Notes: generated by a model not told the origin, from the sequence alone. DNA of 64,000 nt from Haloarchaeobius litoreus (GCF_024495425.1 NZ_JANHJR010000002.1:868001-932000); one strand, 5' to 3'. Positions 50,935-60,106 are shown, numbered from the stretch's first letter. Numbers and translations: made by a program.

Positions 50935-52794
50935 TTACTGCCGCGAGACCTCGAACGTGACCATCCCCGTCACGGAGAACTGCGTCCCGCCGGCCTGTCC
51001 CGTGGACACGTCGACCTCCCAGCCGTGCGCCTCGGCGATCTCGCGGGCGACGGCGAGCCCGAGCCCGGAGCGCTCGCTGCCGGTCGCCCGCTCGGGCTCG
51101 AACACGCGGTCGAACTCCGTCTCGGGGATGGCGGCGGCGTCGTCGAGGATGTAGAAGCCGGTGGGCTTGCCGGTGGCGTCGTCCTCGACGGGACCGATGC
51201 GGACCGTCGCGGTGCCCTCGGCGCGGGTGGTCACGTCGTTGAACACCGTCTCGAGCATGTGGACGAAGCGGGCGCGCTCTGCCCGCACGCTGCCCTCGAA
51301 CTCGAGGTAGACGGTCATGTCCTCGGCGATGGACGCGTCGAGGGCGTCGGCCAGCGCGCTCTCGAAGTCCACCGAGGAGCGCGAGCCCATCGCGCTCTGG
51401 TCGCGGGCGAACTCCAGCACGTCGTCGACGAGCTCCTCGGCGCGGGTGAGCGTCTCGGTCACCGCGGGGTCCTGGCTCTCCGCGTCGAACTCGCTGGCGA
51501 CCTCGTCGAGGTGCTGCTGGAGGTCCTCCGAGAGGATGTCCGCGACCGCACGAAGCCGCTCTGACTGCCGGGCGAGCGACTGCTTGCGGTCCTGCAGGAG
51601 CTTCTCGCGGTCGGACCGGTCGAGCGCGGCCTCGGTGTTCGACGCGAGCAGGGAGACGAGCTCCAGGTCGGTGTCGTCGAAGCCGTCGACGCGCGTCGAG
51701 CCGGTCATGATGACACCGTGGGTGCCGATGGGGACGATGATCTCGGAGCGAAGCGGGGTGTCCTCGTTGTAGAGACCCGTCTCCTCGGTGAGGTCGTCGA
51801 ACATCTTCGGCTCGCCCTCGCGGTAGACGTCCCAGACGAGGCCCTCGCCCTCGTAGAACTGCGGGAGGCCGCCGAGTTCGGTGTGAGCGCCCATCGTCGC
51901 CGCCATCGGGTCGAGACAGCCGCGTTCGTCGTCGAGCAGCCAGACGCCGGAGATGGGCAGGTCGAGGAGTTCGCCGGCGGCGTGCACCGCCACGGAGCAG
52001 ATCTCCGCGGCGTCCTCCGCGCCGAACAGCCAGCGGGTGACCTCGTGCAGCGAGTCGACGGTCTCCTCGTACTCGCGCTGCTCGGTCACGTCGCGGATGA
52101 CGCCCGCGACGCTCGCGAGGCCCTCGCCGAGCGGCACCATCCGCATCTCGCCGATGCGCTCCTCGCCGTCCGCGTTGGTGAAGGCGAGCTCGAAGCGCTG
52201 GTAGCTCGTCTCGCCGGACTGCAGCGTCCCGATGGCCTCGCCGATGGCCATCGCGCCCTCGGAGTCGATGCTCGCGAGCTCTGGCAGCCGGCGGATGGGC
52301 TGGCCGACGAGCTCCTCGCGGGTCGCACCGAGGGTGTCCTCGATGGCCTCGTTCACGCTGGCGATGCGGTCGTCGTCGTCGACGGTGAGCACGCCGTCGT
52401 GGACCGCCTCGACGACGCGGGCGTGCTGTGCGAGCTCGTTCTCGCGCTCCTTCCGGTCGGTGATGTCGCGCAGGTAGACCGAGAGGCCGGACTCCGAGGG
52501 GTAGGCGTTGGCCTCGAACCACGTGTCGAGGGGGTTGTGGTACACCTCGAAGGAGACCGGTTCCTGTGTCTCCATCGCCTGGTGGAACCCCTCGGGGAAC
52601 TGCGTCTCGACGGTCTCGGGGAACTCGTCCCACATCACCCGGCCGACGAGCTGGCGGCGCGACCGCTTGAGCATCGACTCGGCGCGGTCGTTGATGTACG
52701 TGAAGCGCCAGTCGGCGTCGAGCGCGAAGAAGGCGTCCTCGACGCGGTCGAGGATCGGGACCGAGCGGTCCGTCGCGTGTGGCCCGCTGTTCAC
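50935..52794 (-). CDS. PAS-PAS-GAF sensor with a degenerate histidine-kinase core
   Basis: A 619-aa soluble protein. PAS domains lie near 12-125 and 135-255, a GAF domain near 265-395 (LLDLPISGVWLLDDERGCLD). The DHp helix reads ILSEDLQQHLDEV, with Glu423 where the phospho-acceptor His of SHDLRNPL should be. In the ATPase part the N-box is VFNDVTTRA and G1 is LDDAAAIPETEF, missing both glycines, though G2 (SERSGLGLAVAREIAEAHGW) remains. It is probably a non-catalytic sensor, perhaps regulating another kinase or the neighbouring HalX protein. Confidence 0.85.
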   Translation of the reverse strand: MNSGPHATDRSVPILDRVEDAFFALDADWRFTYINDRAESMLKRSRRQLVGRVMWDEFPETVETQFPEGFHQAMETQEPVSFEVYHNPLDTWFEANAYPSESGLSVYLRDITDRKERENELAQHARVVEAVHDGVLTVDDDDRIASVNEAIEDTLGATREELVGQPIRRLPELASIDSEGAMAIGEAIGTLQSGETSYQRFELAFTNADGEERIGEMRMVPLGEGLASVAGVIRDVTEQREYEETVDSLHEVTRWLFGAEDAAEICSVAVHAAGELLDLPISGVWLLDDERGCLDPMAATMGAHTELGGLPQFYEGEGLVWDVYREGEPKMFDDLTEETGLYNEDTPLRSEIIVPIGTHGVIMTGSTRVDGFDDTDLELVSLLASNTEAALDRSDREKLLQDRKQSLARQSERLRAVADILSEDLQQHLDEVASEFDAESQDPAVTETLTRAEELVDDVLEFARDQSAMGSRSSVDFESALADALDASIAEDMTVYLEFEGSVRAERARFVHMLETVFNDVTTRAEGTATVRIGPVEDDATGKPTGFYILDDAAAIPETEFDRVFEPERATGSERSGLGLAVAREIAEAHGWEVDVSTGQAGGTQFSVTGMVTFEVSRQ

Positions 52795-53178
52795 CCTCCG
52801 TCCACCTCGTCGGATGGGCTCGGTCGGGGAGCGCGAGAGATGCTGAGACGAGAATCCATGGCTGCGGGGCTGTACGGGGCTACGTGATTCCCCTACTTAC
52901 CTTTCGTGGCCAACCCCGCCACCGGCGTCGGGTGCATGGGGCGGCAGGCAGCCCCATCGACACCCGTCTCGTCACAGCGCGCGGACAGCTTCCCGGGCGT
53001 CGGTCGACCGTCCGAGAGGGTGCCATCGAGGCGGGAACCGGCGGGACGGGAGCGGACAGCGCCGCGAACTATCGGGCGGTGGCAACGTTCCGTGCCCAGA
53101 CCAGCCGCCGCGACCCCGTCACGACGGCGGGAGGGCCCGCCAGACAAGAGTTAACTCGGTCCTCGCCGTGGCTCCGGT
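52795..53178. other. 384-bp intergenic region between divergent genes
   Basis: I see no gene here. It contains the upstream region of the degenerate kinase and, at 53150-53156, GAGTTAAC, a TATA-like box 23-29 bp before the flavoprotein ATG 53179. Open frames across it have no family features. Confidence 0.55.
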
Positions 53179-54333
53179 ATGACAGTCGTCGTCGTGGGCG
53201 GTGGCATCGTCGGCATGGCGGCCGCGTACAGCCTCGCCGAGCGAGGCGTCGAGGTCGTCCTCTGCGAGAAGGGGTCGGTCGGCTCGGGGAGCACCGAGCG
53301 GTCGGCTGGCGGTATCCGGACCCAGTTCTCGACCCGGGTGAACGTCAAGCTCTCCCGGGCGAGCATCGACGTCTGGGAGTCCTTCGAGGAGGAGTTCGGC
53401 GTCGACATCGAGTACCGTCGCTCGGGCTACCTCTTCCTCGCCCGTGACGAGGCGACCGCCGACGACTTCGAGGCGAACGTGGCGATGCAGCGCGAGGAGG
53501 GCGTCGACAGCGAGCTGCTCGCCCCCGAGGACGCACGGGCGTACTGCCCCGGGCTCGACCCGGAGCCGTTCCGCGCCGCGACGTACTGCCCGACGGACGG
53601 GTTCGCCGACCCGCACCTCGCACTGCAGGGGTACTCGCAGGCCGCGGCCGAGGCCGGCGTCGACGTGCGGACGAAGACGCCCGTGACCGACGTGCACCGC
53701 GACGGCGGCGACGGGCGCGTCACCGGCGTCGAGACCCCCGACGGCACCATCGAGGCGGAGTACGTCGTCAACGCCGCTGGCCCGTGGGCGGGGCGTCTCA
53801 ACGAGCTGGCCGGCGTGGACCTTCCCGTCGCACCGAAGCGCCGACAGGTCGCCGTCGTCGACCCGGAGACGCCGGTGCCCGAGTCCAACCCGCTGACCAT
53901 CGACCTCGACACGGGGTCGTACTTCCGGCCCGAGCGGGAGGGTGCGGCGCTCGTCGGCGGCCACTTCGGCGGCGACGACCCGGACGTGGACCCCGAACGC
54001 TTCTCGACGACCGCGGATACCGACTGGACCATCGAGGCCGTCGAGCACGCCGCGGACTACGCATCCTACTTCGGCCCGGAGACCCGCATCAAGAACGGCT
54101 GGGCGGGGCTGTACGCCGTCACCCCGGACCACCACCCCATCGTCGAGGCGGTCGCGCCGGGCTACCTCACCGCCATCGGGTTCTCCGGGCACGGCTTCCA
54201 GCACGCCCCCGCGACGGGGCAGATCATCGCGGACCTCGTCGTCGACGGTGGGACCGACCTCGTGGACCTCGACGCGCTCTCCGCGGCTCGGTTCGAGCGC
54301 GGCGAGACCCACGACGAGCGGAACGTGGCCTGA
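53179..54333 (+). CDS. FAD-dependent amine/amino-acid oxidoreductase (DAO family)
   Basis: A 384-aa flavoprotein. The N-terminal nucleotide motif is VVVVGGGIVGMAAAYSLAER with Glu/Lys after it; RSAGGIRTQFSTRVNVKL is the flavin-proximal segment typical of DAO proteins such as sarcosine or glycine oxidase-like dehydrogenases. VVNAAGPWAGRLNELAGVDL is the second flavin block, and GFSGHGFQHAPATGQIIADL the C-terminal one. There is no Cys in the last region, so FAD is probably non-covalent. The substrate is a secondary amine or amino acid. Confidence 0.88.
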   Translation: MTVVVVGGGIVGMAAAYSLAERGVEVVLCEKGSVGSGSTERSAGGIRTQFSTRVNVKLSRASIDVWESFEEEFGVDIEYRRSGYLFLARDEATADDFEANVAMQREEGVDSELLAPEDARAYCPGLDPEPFRAATYCPTDGFADPHLALQGYSQAAAEAGVDVRTKTPVTDVHRDGGDGRVTGVETPDGTIEAEYVVNAAGPWAGRLNELAGVDLPVAPKRRQVAVVDPETPVPESNPLTIDLDTGSYFRPEREGAALVGGHFGGDDPDVDPERFSTTADTDWTIEAVEHAADYASYFGPETRIKNGWAGLYAVTPDHHPIVEAVAPGYLTAIGFSGHGFQHAPATGQIIADLVVDGGTDLVDLDALSAARFERGETHDERNVA

Positions 54334-54369
54334 GCGCCGGCGACGGGGCCGCCGTCGGCGGTCACCCGT

Positions 54370-55599
54370 TCAGAAGAAGTCGAGGACCGCGGCGTCGTTC
54401 TCGGGGAACAGCCGGTCGAGCGTGGCGAGCGTCTCGTCGTCCGCGGTCAGGTCGGTCGTCTTCGCCAGCCGGTCGGCCGGCGCGTAGCCGACGAGCAGCT
54501 GGGAGAGCGCGCCGACGTCGAGCTCGGCGTCGTGGTCCCCGTCGACGCGGTGGACCGTCCCCGCCCCGTCCGTCACGTCGAGCTGGAACGTCCCGTCGTT
54601 CCACGGCGCGAGCCCGTCCGAGACGGCGAGTGTGACCACGCCGTCGGCGTCGTAGGCGACGGTCTCCAGCGCGTCGGCCACGTCGACGATGCGGACCATC
54701 GGGCCGCCCTTCAGCTCCGTCTCGACGTCGCCCCGGTCGTCGACCAGGTCGGGCAGGACGGTGTCGGGCTGCTCGTGGAGCGTCACCGTGGAGACCTGCG
54801 AGTCGTGGTCGCGGCAGAACGCGAGGATGCGGAGGTACGCCTCGTGGTCGCGCGCCCGGTGCTCCCAGACGTTCAGCTCGCGACCGTCGTCGCCCTCGTC
54901 CACCTCGTAGATGACGTAGCCCCGCAGCTCGTCCTCGGTGCCCCAGCCGTAGACGAACGGGTCGTCCTCCCAGCCGGAGAACCGCCGGTGCCGCCACCAG
55001 TCCTCGTCGCGGTCGACGGTCAGGTCCATGTCCGCCGTGTCGGCGCGGTAGACGGCGTCGACGGCCGCCCAGTCGTCGCCGTCGAGCCGTCGCCAGCGGG
55101 CGTCACCGTCGGCCTGGCCGGTGCGCTCGGCCTCCGCGTCGGCGGCCGCGGCCGCGAAGTCGAGCGTCTCCGGCGGGCAGGAGATGTCGACGTACCGGTT
55201 CGCGGTCTCCCAGCCGTACTGCCGGTAGAAGCCGTACTCGAACGGCCAGAGCGCACAGATGGGTGCCTCGCGGTCGTGGTACTCCTCGACGGACGCTTCG
55301 AGCATCCGCCGGACGTTGCCGCCGCGGCGGTGCTCGGGCGGCGAGGCGACCGCGGAGAGCCCCGGCATCTCCACGGTCTCGCCGCGGAGCGTCGTCTCGA
55401 ACCAGTAGTGCCGACAGACCGCGAGCGGCTCGCCGTCGTCGTCGAACACGCCGCGCTTCGCGCCGAGGCGGTCGCGCTCGTCCGCGTCGTCGGGGTCGTA
55501 CTCCATCGCTTCGGGGCCGGCCTGGGGACGGAACGCGTAGGTGACGAACCCGTGGAAGGTCGCCGTCTCGTCGTCCGTGAGCGGGCGGTACGCTGTCAT
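54370..55599 (-). CDS. Eis-like GNAT N-acetyltransferase
   Basis: A 409-aa protein. The N-terminal GNAT domain includes MPGLSAVASPPEHRRGGNVR, the acetyl-CoA loop, followed by ALWPFEYGFYRQYGWETANR, typical for the Eis (enhanced intracellular survival) family. A second GNAT-like part and a C-terminal sterol-carrier-like part (DADGVVTLAVSDGLAPWNDG) follow, ending in an acidic carboxyl end (NDAAVLDFF), which serves as general base in Eis. The natural substrate in archaea is unknown. Confidence 0.87.
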   Translation of the reverse strand: MTAYRPLTDDETATFHGFVTYAFRPQAGPEAMEYDPDDADERDRLGAKRGVFDDDGEPLAVCRHYWFETTLRGETVEMPGLSAVASPPEHRRGGNVRRMLEASVEEYHDREAPICALWPFEYGFYRQYGWETANRYVDISCPPETLDFAAAAADAEAERTGQADGDARWRRLDGDDWAAVDAVYRADTADMDLTVDRDEDWWRHRRFSGWEDDPFVYGWGTEDELRGYVIYEVDEGDDGRELNVWEHRARDHEAYLRILAFCRDHDSQVSTVTLHEQPDTVLPDLVDDRGDVETELKGGPMVRIVDVADALETVAYDADGVVTLAVSDGLAPWNDGTFQLDVTDGAGTVHRVDGDHDAELDVGALSQLLVGYAPADRLAKTTDLTADDETLATLDRLFPENDAAVLDFF

Positions 55600-55715
55600 G
55601 GTCGAACGGGCAACGTCGCCGGGTAAGAAGGTTGCCGTAGTGGGCTAGTCGCTGCCACACCGCCGCCGGGGGCCGACCGGGTGTTGTGTGCGAGGGACGC
55701 AGGACCGAATGTTAT

Positions 55716-55732
55716 TGTGCGCTACACGCACA
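55716..55732 (+). promoter_or_regulatory. TGTGCG-N5-CGCACA inverted repeat before the glutaredoxin-like gene
   Basis: TGTGCG (55716-55721) and CGCACA (55727-55732) are exact inverted halves with a 5-bp spacer, ending 11 bases before ATG 55744. At this position a bound protein would cover the transcription start. Confidence 0.4.
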
Positions 55733-55743
55733 GTTATGGGACG

Positions 55744-56004
55744 ATGCTCGAACTGTACCAGTCGGAGGGCTGCCCGCATTCTCGGAAGGTCAGGGAGACG
55801 CTCTCGGCACTCGGCGTCTCGTACGTCGCACACAACCCACGACTCCCGGGCGACCAGGGCGGCGACGTGACCAACGAGACGACACACGACCGCCTCACGG
55901 CGGTCGGAGACGACAAGATACCGTACCTCGTCGATACGGACCGCGACGTCACGATGTACGAGAGCGACGACATCGTTGGCTACCTCGGGGAACACTACTC
56001 GTAG
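55744..56004 (+). CDS. glutaredoxin-like / GST N-terminal-domain protein
   Basis: An 86-aa thioredoxin-fold protein. MLELYQSEGCPHSRKVRETL carries CPHS, a single-Cys CxxS active site as in monothiol glutaredoxins and some GST N-terminal domains. DDKIPYLVDTDRDVTMYESD has the cis-Pro and the thiol-binding E/S-D end, and it closes with DIVGYLGEHY. It may reduce or shuttle gamma-glutamylcysteine, the haloarchaeal low-molecular thiol. ATG 55744 gives a full domain. Confidence 0.85.
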   Translation: MLELYQSEGCPHSRKVRETLSALGVSYVAHNPRLPGDQGGDVTNETTHDRLTAVGDDKIPYLVDTDRDVTMYESDDIVGYLGEHYS

Positions 56005-56049
56005 CCGAACTGCTCGAGAACACCGAGGCGCGGTGACGGTCCCCGACCC

Positions 56050-57201
56050 TCAGTCGGTGATGTACGCCTCGAACCGGTCCATCGCCTCGCGGAGGTCGTC
56101 GAGCCCGGTCGCGTAGGAGACCCGCAGGTGGCCCTCGCCACCGTCGCCGAACGCGTCGCCGGGGACCATCGCGACGCCTTCCTCCTCCAGCAGGCCCTCG
56201 GCGAACGCCTCCGCGGACTCGTCGGTGGGGACCTCCGGGAAGACGTAGAACGCTCCCTTCGCCCGGAAGCAGTCGACGCCCATCTCGTCGAACCGCGAGA
56301 GCACGAACCGCCGCCGGCGGTCGTACTCGTCGACCATCGCTTCGACCTCGGCGTCACAGGAGCGCAGGGCCTCCAGCGCGGCGTACTGCGCGGTCGTCGG
56401 GGCCGACAGCATCCCGTACTGGTGGATGCGGTTGATGGCGGCGACGACCTCCGGCGGGGCCATCGCGTAGCCCAGCCGGAGCCCCGTCATCGCGTACGCC
56501 TTCGAGAAGCCGTTGAAGACGACGGTGCGCTCGCGCATCCCCGGCAGGGTGGCGATGGAGGTGTGCTCGTTCTCGTACTGCAACTCGGCGTAGATCTCGT
56601 CGGAGAGCACGCCGAGGTCGTGCTCCCGGCAGAACTCCGCGACCGGTTCGAGCTCCTCGCCCGTCATCACCGCGCCGGTCGGGTTGTTCGGGTAGCACAG
56701 CATCAGCAGGTCGGCGTCGGCTGCGCCCGCCCGCTCCAGCGCCTCGTCGGTGAGCTTGAACTCGTCGGCCTCCCGGGTCGGCACGCGCAGCGGCTCTCCC
56801 CCGGCGAAGATGACGCCGGGGACGTACGAGATGTACGCCGGCTCGACCACCGCGACGGTGTCGCCGGGGTCGACGAGCGCGCGGAGCGCCGCGTCGACGG
56901 CCTCGCTCACGCCCGTCGTCACCAGTATCTCCTCGTCGGGGTCGTAGTCGAGGTCGTACCGGTCGTCGACGTGGCGCGAGATGGCCCGCCGCAGTTCGAG
57001 CAGCCCCCGGTTCGACGTGTAGCTCGTCCGGCCGCGCTCCAGCGAGTCGATGGCCGCGTCGCGGGCCGCCCACGGCGCGGAGAAGTCCGGCTCCCCGACG
57101 CCGAGCGAGATGACGTCGTCGCGCTCCTCGGCCAGCTCGAAGAACTTCCGGATGCCCGACGGCGGCACCGCCCGCACGCGCTCAGAGATGTCCAGCCCCA
57201 T
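56050..57201 (-). CDS. PLP-dependent aminotransferase, class I/II
   Basis: A 383-aa protein. VISLGVGEPDFSAPWAARDA, YTSNRGLLELRRAIS, LLMLCYPNNPTGAVMTGEEL and the PLP-lysine block VVFNGFSKAYAMTGLRLGYA are all there, as is GHLRVSYATGLDDLREAMDR with the carboxylate-binding Arg. It likely transfers amino groups from glutamate to aspartate, aromatic or branched substrates. It begins three bases after the Lrp gene's stop, so the regulator and enzyme are one operon. Confidence 0.9.
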   Translation of the reverse strand: MGLDISERVRAVPPSGIRKFFELAEERDDVISLGVGEPDFSAPWAARDAAIDSLERGRTSYTSNRGLLELRRAISRHVDDRYDLDYDPDEEILVTTGVSEAVDAALRALVDPGDTVAVVEPAYISYVPGVIFAGGEPLRVPTREADEFKLTDEALERAGAADADLLMLCYPNNPTGAVMTGEELEPVAEFCREHDLGVLSDEIYAELQYENEHTSIATLPGMRERTVVFNGFSKAYAMTGLRLGYAMAPPEVVAAINRIHQYGMLSAPTTAQYAALEALRSCDAEVEAMVDEYDRRRRFVLSRFDEMGVDCFRAKGAFYVFPEVPTDESAEAFAEGLLEEEGVAMVPGDAFGDGGEGHLRVSYATGLDDLREAMDRFEAYITD

Positions 57202-57203
57202 GG

Positions 57204-57692
57204 TCAGGGCGACACCGAGAGTCTATCGTCGTCGTCGTCGTCGTTCAGGACGACCCCGCCCTCTTTGTACGTCGTCATGATGTAGTGCGTGACCGTCTGG
57301 GTCACCTCGGGGACGGGCGCGACCTTCTCGCTGATGAAGATGGAGACGTCGTGCATCGACGCCCCCTCGACCTCCATGAGGAAGTCGTAGTCGCCGCTGA
57401 CGAGTCTGAGCGTCTTCACCTGTGGGAAGCGAGCGAGCCGCTCGGCGATGTCGCCGTAGCCCGTCTCGCGGTCGAGGGTGACGTTGAGCTCCACCGTCGC
57501 ACGGACCACCTCGCGGTCGGTCTTGTCCCAGTCGACGATGGCCTGATAGCCAGCGACGACGCCCTCCTCTTCCAGTGCCGCGAGTGCCGCCTCGACCTCG
57601 TCCTCGGTCAGGTCGGTCATGCGTGCGAGGTCCGCCGTCGTGTGACGTGCGTCCTCGACCAGCAGGTCGAGCAGGTCGTCCCGTGCCGTCAT
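57204..57692 (-). CDS. Lrp/AsnC-family transcriptional regulator
   Basis: A 162-aa protein. MTARDDLLDLLVEDARHTTA then LARMTDLTEDEVEAALAALE is the N-terminal HTH, and VVRATVELNVTLDRETGYGD with RLVSGDYDFLMEVEGASMHD is the effector-binding RAM domain. The tail has six Asp in a row, encoded by a GTC/CGT trinucleotide run at about 57226-57244. It probably responds to an amino acid and controls the aminotransferase that follows. ATG 57692 gives a normal N-terminus. Confidence 0.9.
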   Translation of the reverse strand: MTARDDLLDLLVEDARHTTADLARMTDLTEDEVEAALAALEEEGVVAGYQAIVDWDKTDREVVRATVELNVTLDRETGYGDIAERLARFPQVKTLRLVSGDYDFLMEVEGASMHDVSIFISEKVAPVPEVTQTVTHYIMTTYKEGGVVLNDDDDDDRLSVSP

Positions 57693-57785
57693 ACCACTAG
57701 GAGTCGGCGAGGGGGTCAAAAGCGTTGCTTCCGCGTCGGGCATCGCCGCGAACGAACCACGGTGACACGCCGCGTGGTCGACGCC

Positions 57786-58307
57786 TCAGTAGTTCTTGAA
57801 CAGGTGCGCCCGCACGTCGTCCTTCGTCTGGACGTACTGCGTCGTCCCGTCGGGCATGTCGACCTCGTACCTCGCGTCCTCCTTCGAGGCCTCGCGCCAC
57901 TTGTCCTCGTGCGTGTCGAGCAGGTTCATCATCGCGTTCAGCCGGTCGTCGCCCTCCTCGCTGTCGTCGCTCGGGTCCGGCATCGGCGACGACGCACTCG
58001 CCGTGGTCGTCCCGCCGTCGGCCGCCTCGGCGGGTGTGCCCTCGTCCGCGGCGGCCCCACCGTCTGCCGTGGCCTCCCCGTCCTGATGCTCGACGGCCTC
58101 GGCGGCCTGCTCCTCCGTCGACTCGTCGGTCTCGGACGGCGGCGCGATGTCCACGTCGGTGTCTATCTCGTCCGCGTCGACGTTGTCGATGAGGTACTGC
58201 AGCGCGTCCCGCTTTCGCACGTAGCCGTACCGCGTCTCGGTCTGTATCTCCGCCCGCAGCGATTCGAGGAACTCCGCCTGCGCGTCGGAGACGGTCATCT
58301 CTGGCAT
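57786..58307 (-). CDS. acidic protein with a small N-terminal helical domain, unknown
   Basis: A 173-aa protein from ATG 58307. Residues ~1-45 (VSDAQAEFLESLRAEIQTET, then YGYVRKRDALQYLIDNVD) look like a compact helical or ribbon-helix-helix-like unit. A long disordered middle rich in Glu, Asp, Ala and Ser follows, then a C-terminal helix and strand (MNLLDTHEDKWREASKEDAR, YEVDMPDGTTQYVQTKDD). It may bind DNA; the function is not known. Confidence 0.68.
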   Translation of the reverse strand: MPEMTVSDAQAEFLESLRAEIQTETRYGYVRKRDALQYLIDNVDADEIDTDVDIAPPSETDESTEEQAAEAVEHQDGEATADGGAAADEGTPAEAADGGTTTASASSPMPDPSDDSEEGDDRLNAMMNLLDTHEDKWREASKEDARYEVDMPDGTTQYVQTKDDVRAHLFKNY

Positions 58308-58432
58308 GGTTCCACTCTCGAAGGCCCACGTAATAAGCGTGGACGCTCTCCCGTCGAGATCCGACCGACGGCCACCCACGGGCCGACCGGAACGTCAGTT
58401 CTTAAGCCCGCGAGCACCAATGTCGCCACGAT

Positions 58433-58999
58433 ATGGTCCAGATGGAGTCAGACTCGAACCTCGCTGCCGGTGACGTCGCGCCGGACTTCGAACTCCCGGG
58501 TGTCGACGGCGAGACGTACACACTCGACAGCTTCGCGGACAAGGAGGCGCTGCTGCTGGTGTTCACCTGCAACCACTGCCCCTACGCGCAGGCGAAGTTC
58601 GACCTGCTGAACGCGCTCGCCGCGGAGTACGACGACGTGGCCGTCGTCGGCATCAACCCGAACGACGCCGAGGAGTACCCGGACGACTCCTTCGAGGCGA
58701 TGCGGGAGTGGACGGAGGACGGACGCATCCAGTACGACGCCTACCTCCGCGACGAGAGTCAGCACGTGTCCCGGGAGTACGGCGCGGTCTGTACGCCGGA
58801 CCCGTTCCTGTTCGCGAACGAGGACGGCGAGTTCCGGCTCGTCTACCAGGGTCGCCTCGACGACGCGCTCAACCCCGAGGACGAGCCGACGCGGTTCCAC
58901 GTCCGCGAGGCCATCGACGCCGTGCTCGCCGGGGAGGACGTCGACATCGAGTGGGAGCCCTCGCGGGGCTGCTCCATCAAGTGGAAGGACGACGACTGA
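58433..58999 (+). CDS. thioredoxin-fold peroxiredoxin-like (redoxin) protein
   Basis: A 188-aa protein. VAPDFELPGVDGETYTLDSF is the AhpC/TSA-type start, LLLVFTCNHCPYAQAKFDLL holds CxxC in the place of the thioredoxin site, and the C-terminal part is short (RGCSIKWKDDD). The family is close to the DUF899/thioredoxin-like reductases found in many prokaryotes. It probably reduces peroxides or protein thiols. CTTAAG at 58401-58406 is a TATA-like box 27-32 bp before ATG 58433. Confidence 0.85.
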   Translation: MVQMESDSNLAAGDVAPDFELPGVDGETYTLDSFADKEALLLVFTCNHCPYAQAKFDLLNALAAEYDDVAVVGINPNDAEEYPDDSFEAMREWTEDGRIQYDAYLRDESQHVSREYGAVCTPDPFLFANEDGEFRLVYQGRLDDALNPEDEPTRFHVREAIDAVLAGEDVDIEWEPSRGCSIKWKDDD

Positions 59000-59023
59000 A
59001 CAGGGGCGAACCGGCCCTCGAAA

Positions 59024-60106
59024 TCAGACCGCGCGCCGGTACTGGATCGGCCACTCGACTTCGTCTTCTCTGTCCAGCTTCCGAGCTGCGTGCAGCGTGA
59101 AGTACGGGTCTCGGAGGTGCTCGCGGCCGACGATGGCGAGGTCGGCGCGTCCGTTCCGGACGAGTTCGTCGGCCTGCTCCGGGGCCGTGATGCCGCCGAC
59201 AGCGCCGACCAGTGCGTCGGTCGCCTCGTTCACGCGCTCGGCGTAGGGTACCTGGTAGCCCGGGCCGGTGTTCGGAATCTGCTGGTCGGGGTGGAGCCCG
59301 CCCGCCGAGACATCTATCAGGTCCGCCCCTTCGTCAGCGAGGTCGCCGGCGAGACGGGCGGTGTCGTCGAGGGTCCACGACTCCCGGTCGGGCAGCCAGT
59401 CGGTGGCGGAGACGCGGACGAAGACGGGCTTCTCGTCGGGCCAGACATCGCGGACGGCCGCCGTTGCCTCGCGGACCACTCTGGTTCGGTCCTCGAAGTC
59501 GCCGCCGTAGCGGTCGTCGCGGCGGTTCGTCACCGGGGAGAGGAACTCGTGGAGCAGGTAGCCGTGGGCGGCGTGGACCTCCGCGATCTCGAAGCCGGCG
59601 TCGAGTGCGCGCTCGGCAGCGGCCCTGAAGTCGTCGACGACGCCCGCCACCTCCTCCGTCGTCATCGTCTCGAGGGTCTTGTCGTCGTCGTACGGGTACG
59701 CCTCGGCCGACGGCGAGGGCGCGACCCAGCCGTCCCCGTCGGGCTGGACGGGCGTCGAGCCGTCCCAGGGTGGCGTCTTCGAACCCTTGTGCCCGGCGTG
59801 GGCGAGCTGGATGGCCGGCACCGAGCCCTGCCCCGCGATGAACGCCGCGATGGGTGCAAGCGCGTCGGCGTGCTCGTCGGTCCAGATGCCGAGGTCGTCG
59901 TGGGAGATGCGGCCCTCGGGGGAGACGGCGGTCGCCTCGGTCATGACGATGCCCGCGCCGCCGACGGCGCGGCTGCCGAGGTGCTGCCGGTGCCAGTCCG
60001 TCGCCAGCCCGTCGCCCGCACAGGAGTACTGGCACATCGGGGAGACCATCACGCGGTTCGGAACCGTCGTCTCGCGAATCGAGAGGTCTGCGAAGAGGTC
60101 GCTCAT
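59024..60106 (-). CDS. NADH:flavin oxidoreductase, old yellow enzyme family
   Basis: A 360-aa TIM-barrel FMN enzyme of the YqjM class. NRVMVSPMCQYSCAGDGLAT, AIQLAHAGHKGSKTPPWDGS, AGFEIAEVHAAHGYLLHEFL, SPVTNRRDDRYGGDFEDRTR and LAIVGREHLRDPYFTLHAAR are the characteristic blocks; the Cys in MCQYS is the FMN-near cysteine of YqjM. It reduces activated C=C bonds with NAD(P)H. ATG 60106 gives the standard N-terminus. It is divergent from btpA. Confidence 0.93.
   Translation of the reverse strand: MSDLFADLSIRETTVPNRVMVSPMCQYSCAGDGLATDWHRQHLGSRAVGGAGIVMTEATAVSPEGRISHDDLGIWTDEHADALAPIAAFIAGQGSVPAIQLAHAGHKGSKTPPWDGSTPVQPDGDGWVAPSPSAEAYPYDDDKTLETMTTEEVAGVVDDFRAAAERALDAGFEIAEVHAAHGYLLHEFLSPVTNRRDDRYGGDFEDRTRVVREATAAVRDVWPDEKPVFVRVSATDWLPDRESWTLDDTARLAGDLADEGADLIDVSAGGLHPDQQIPNTGPGYQVPYAERVNEATDALVGAVGGITAPEQADELVRNGRADLAIVGREHLRDPYFTLHAARKLDREDEVEWPIQYRRAV

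Noticed and set aside
52892-53178. Small genes in the 384-bp gap before the DAO flavoprotein
   Set aside because: Short frames exist on both strands but have no ribosome site, promoter at the right spacing or recognisable domain.
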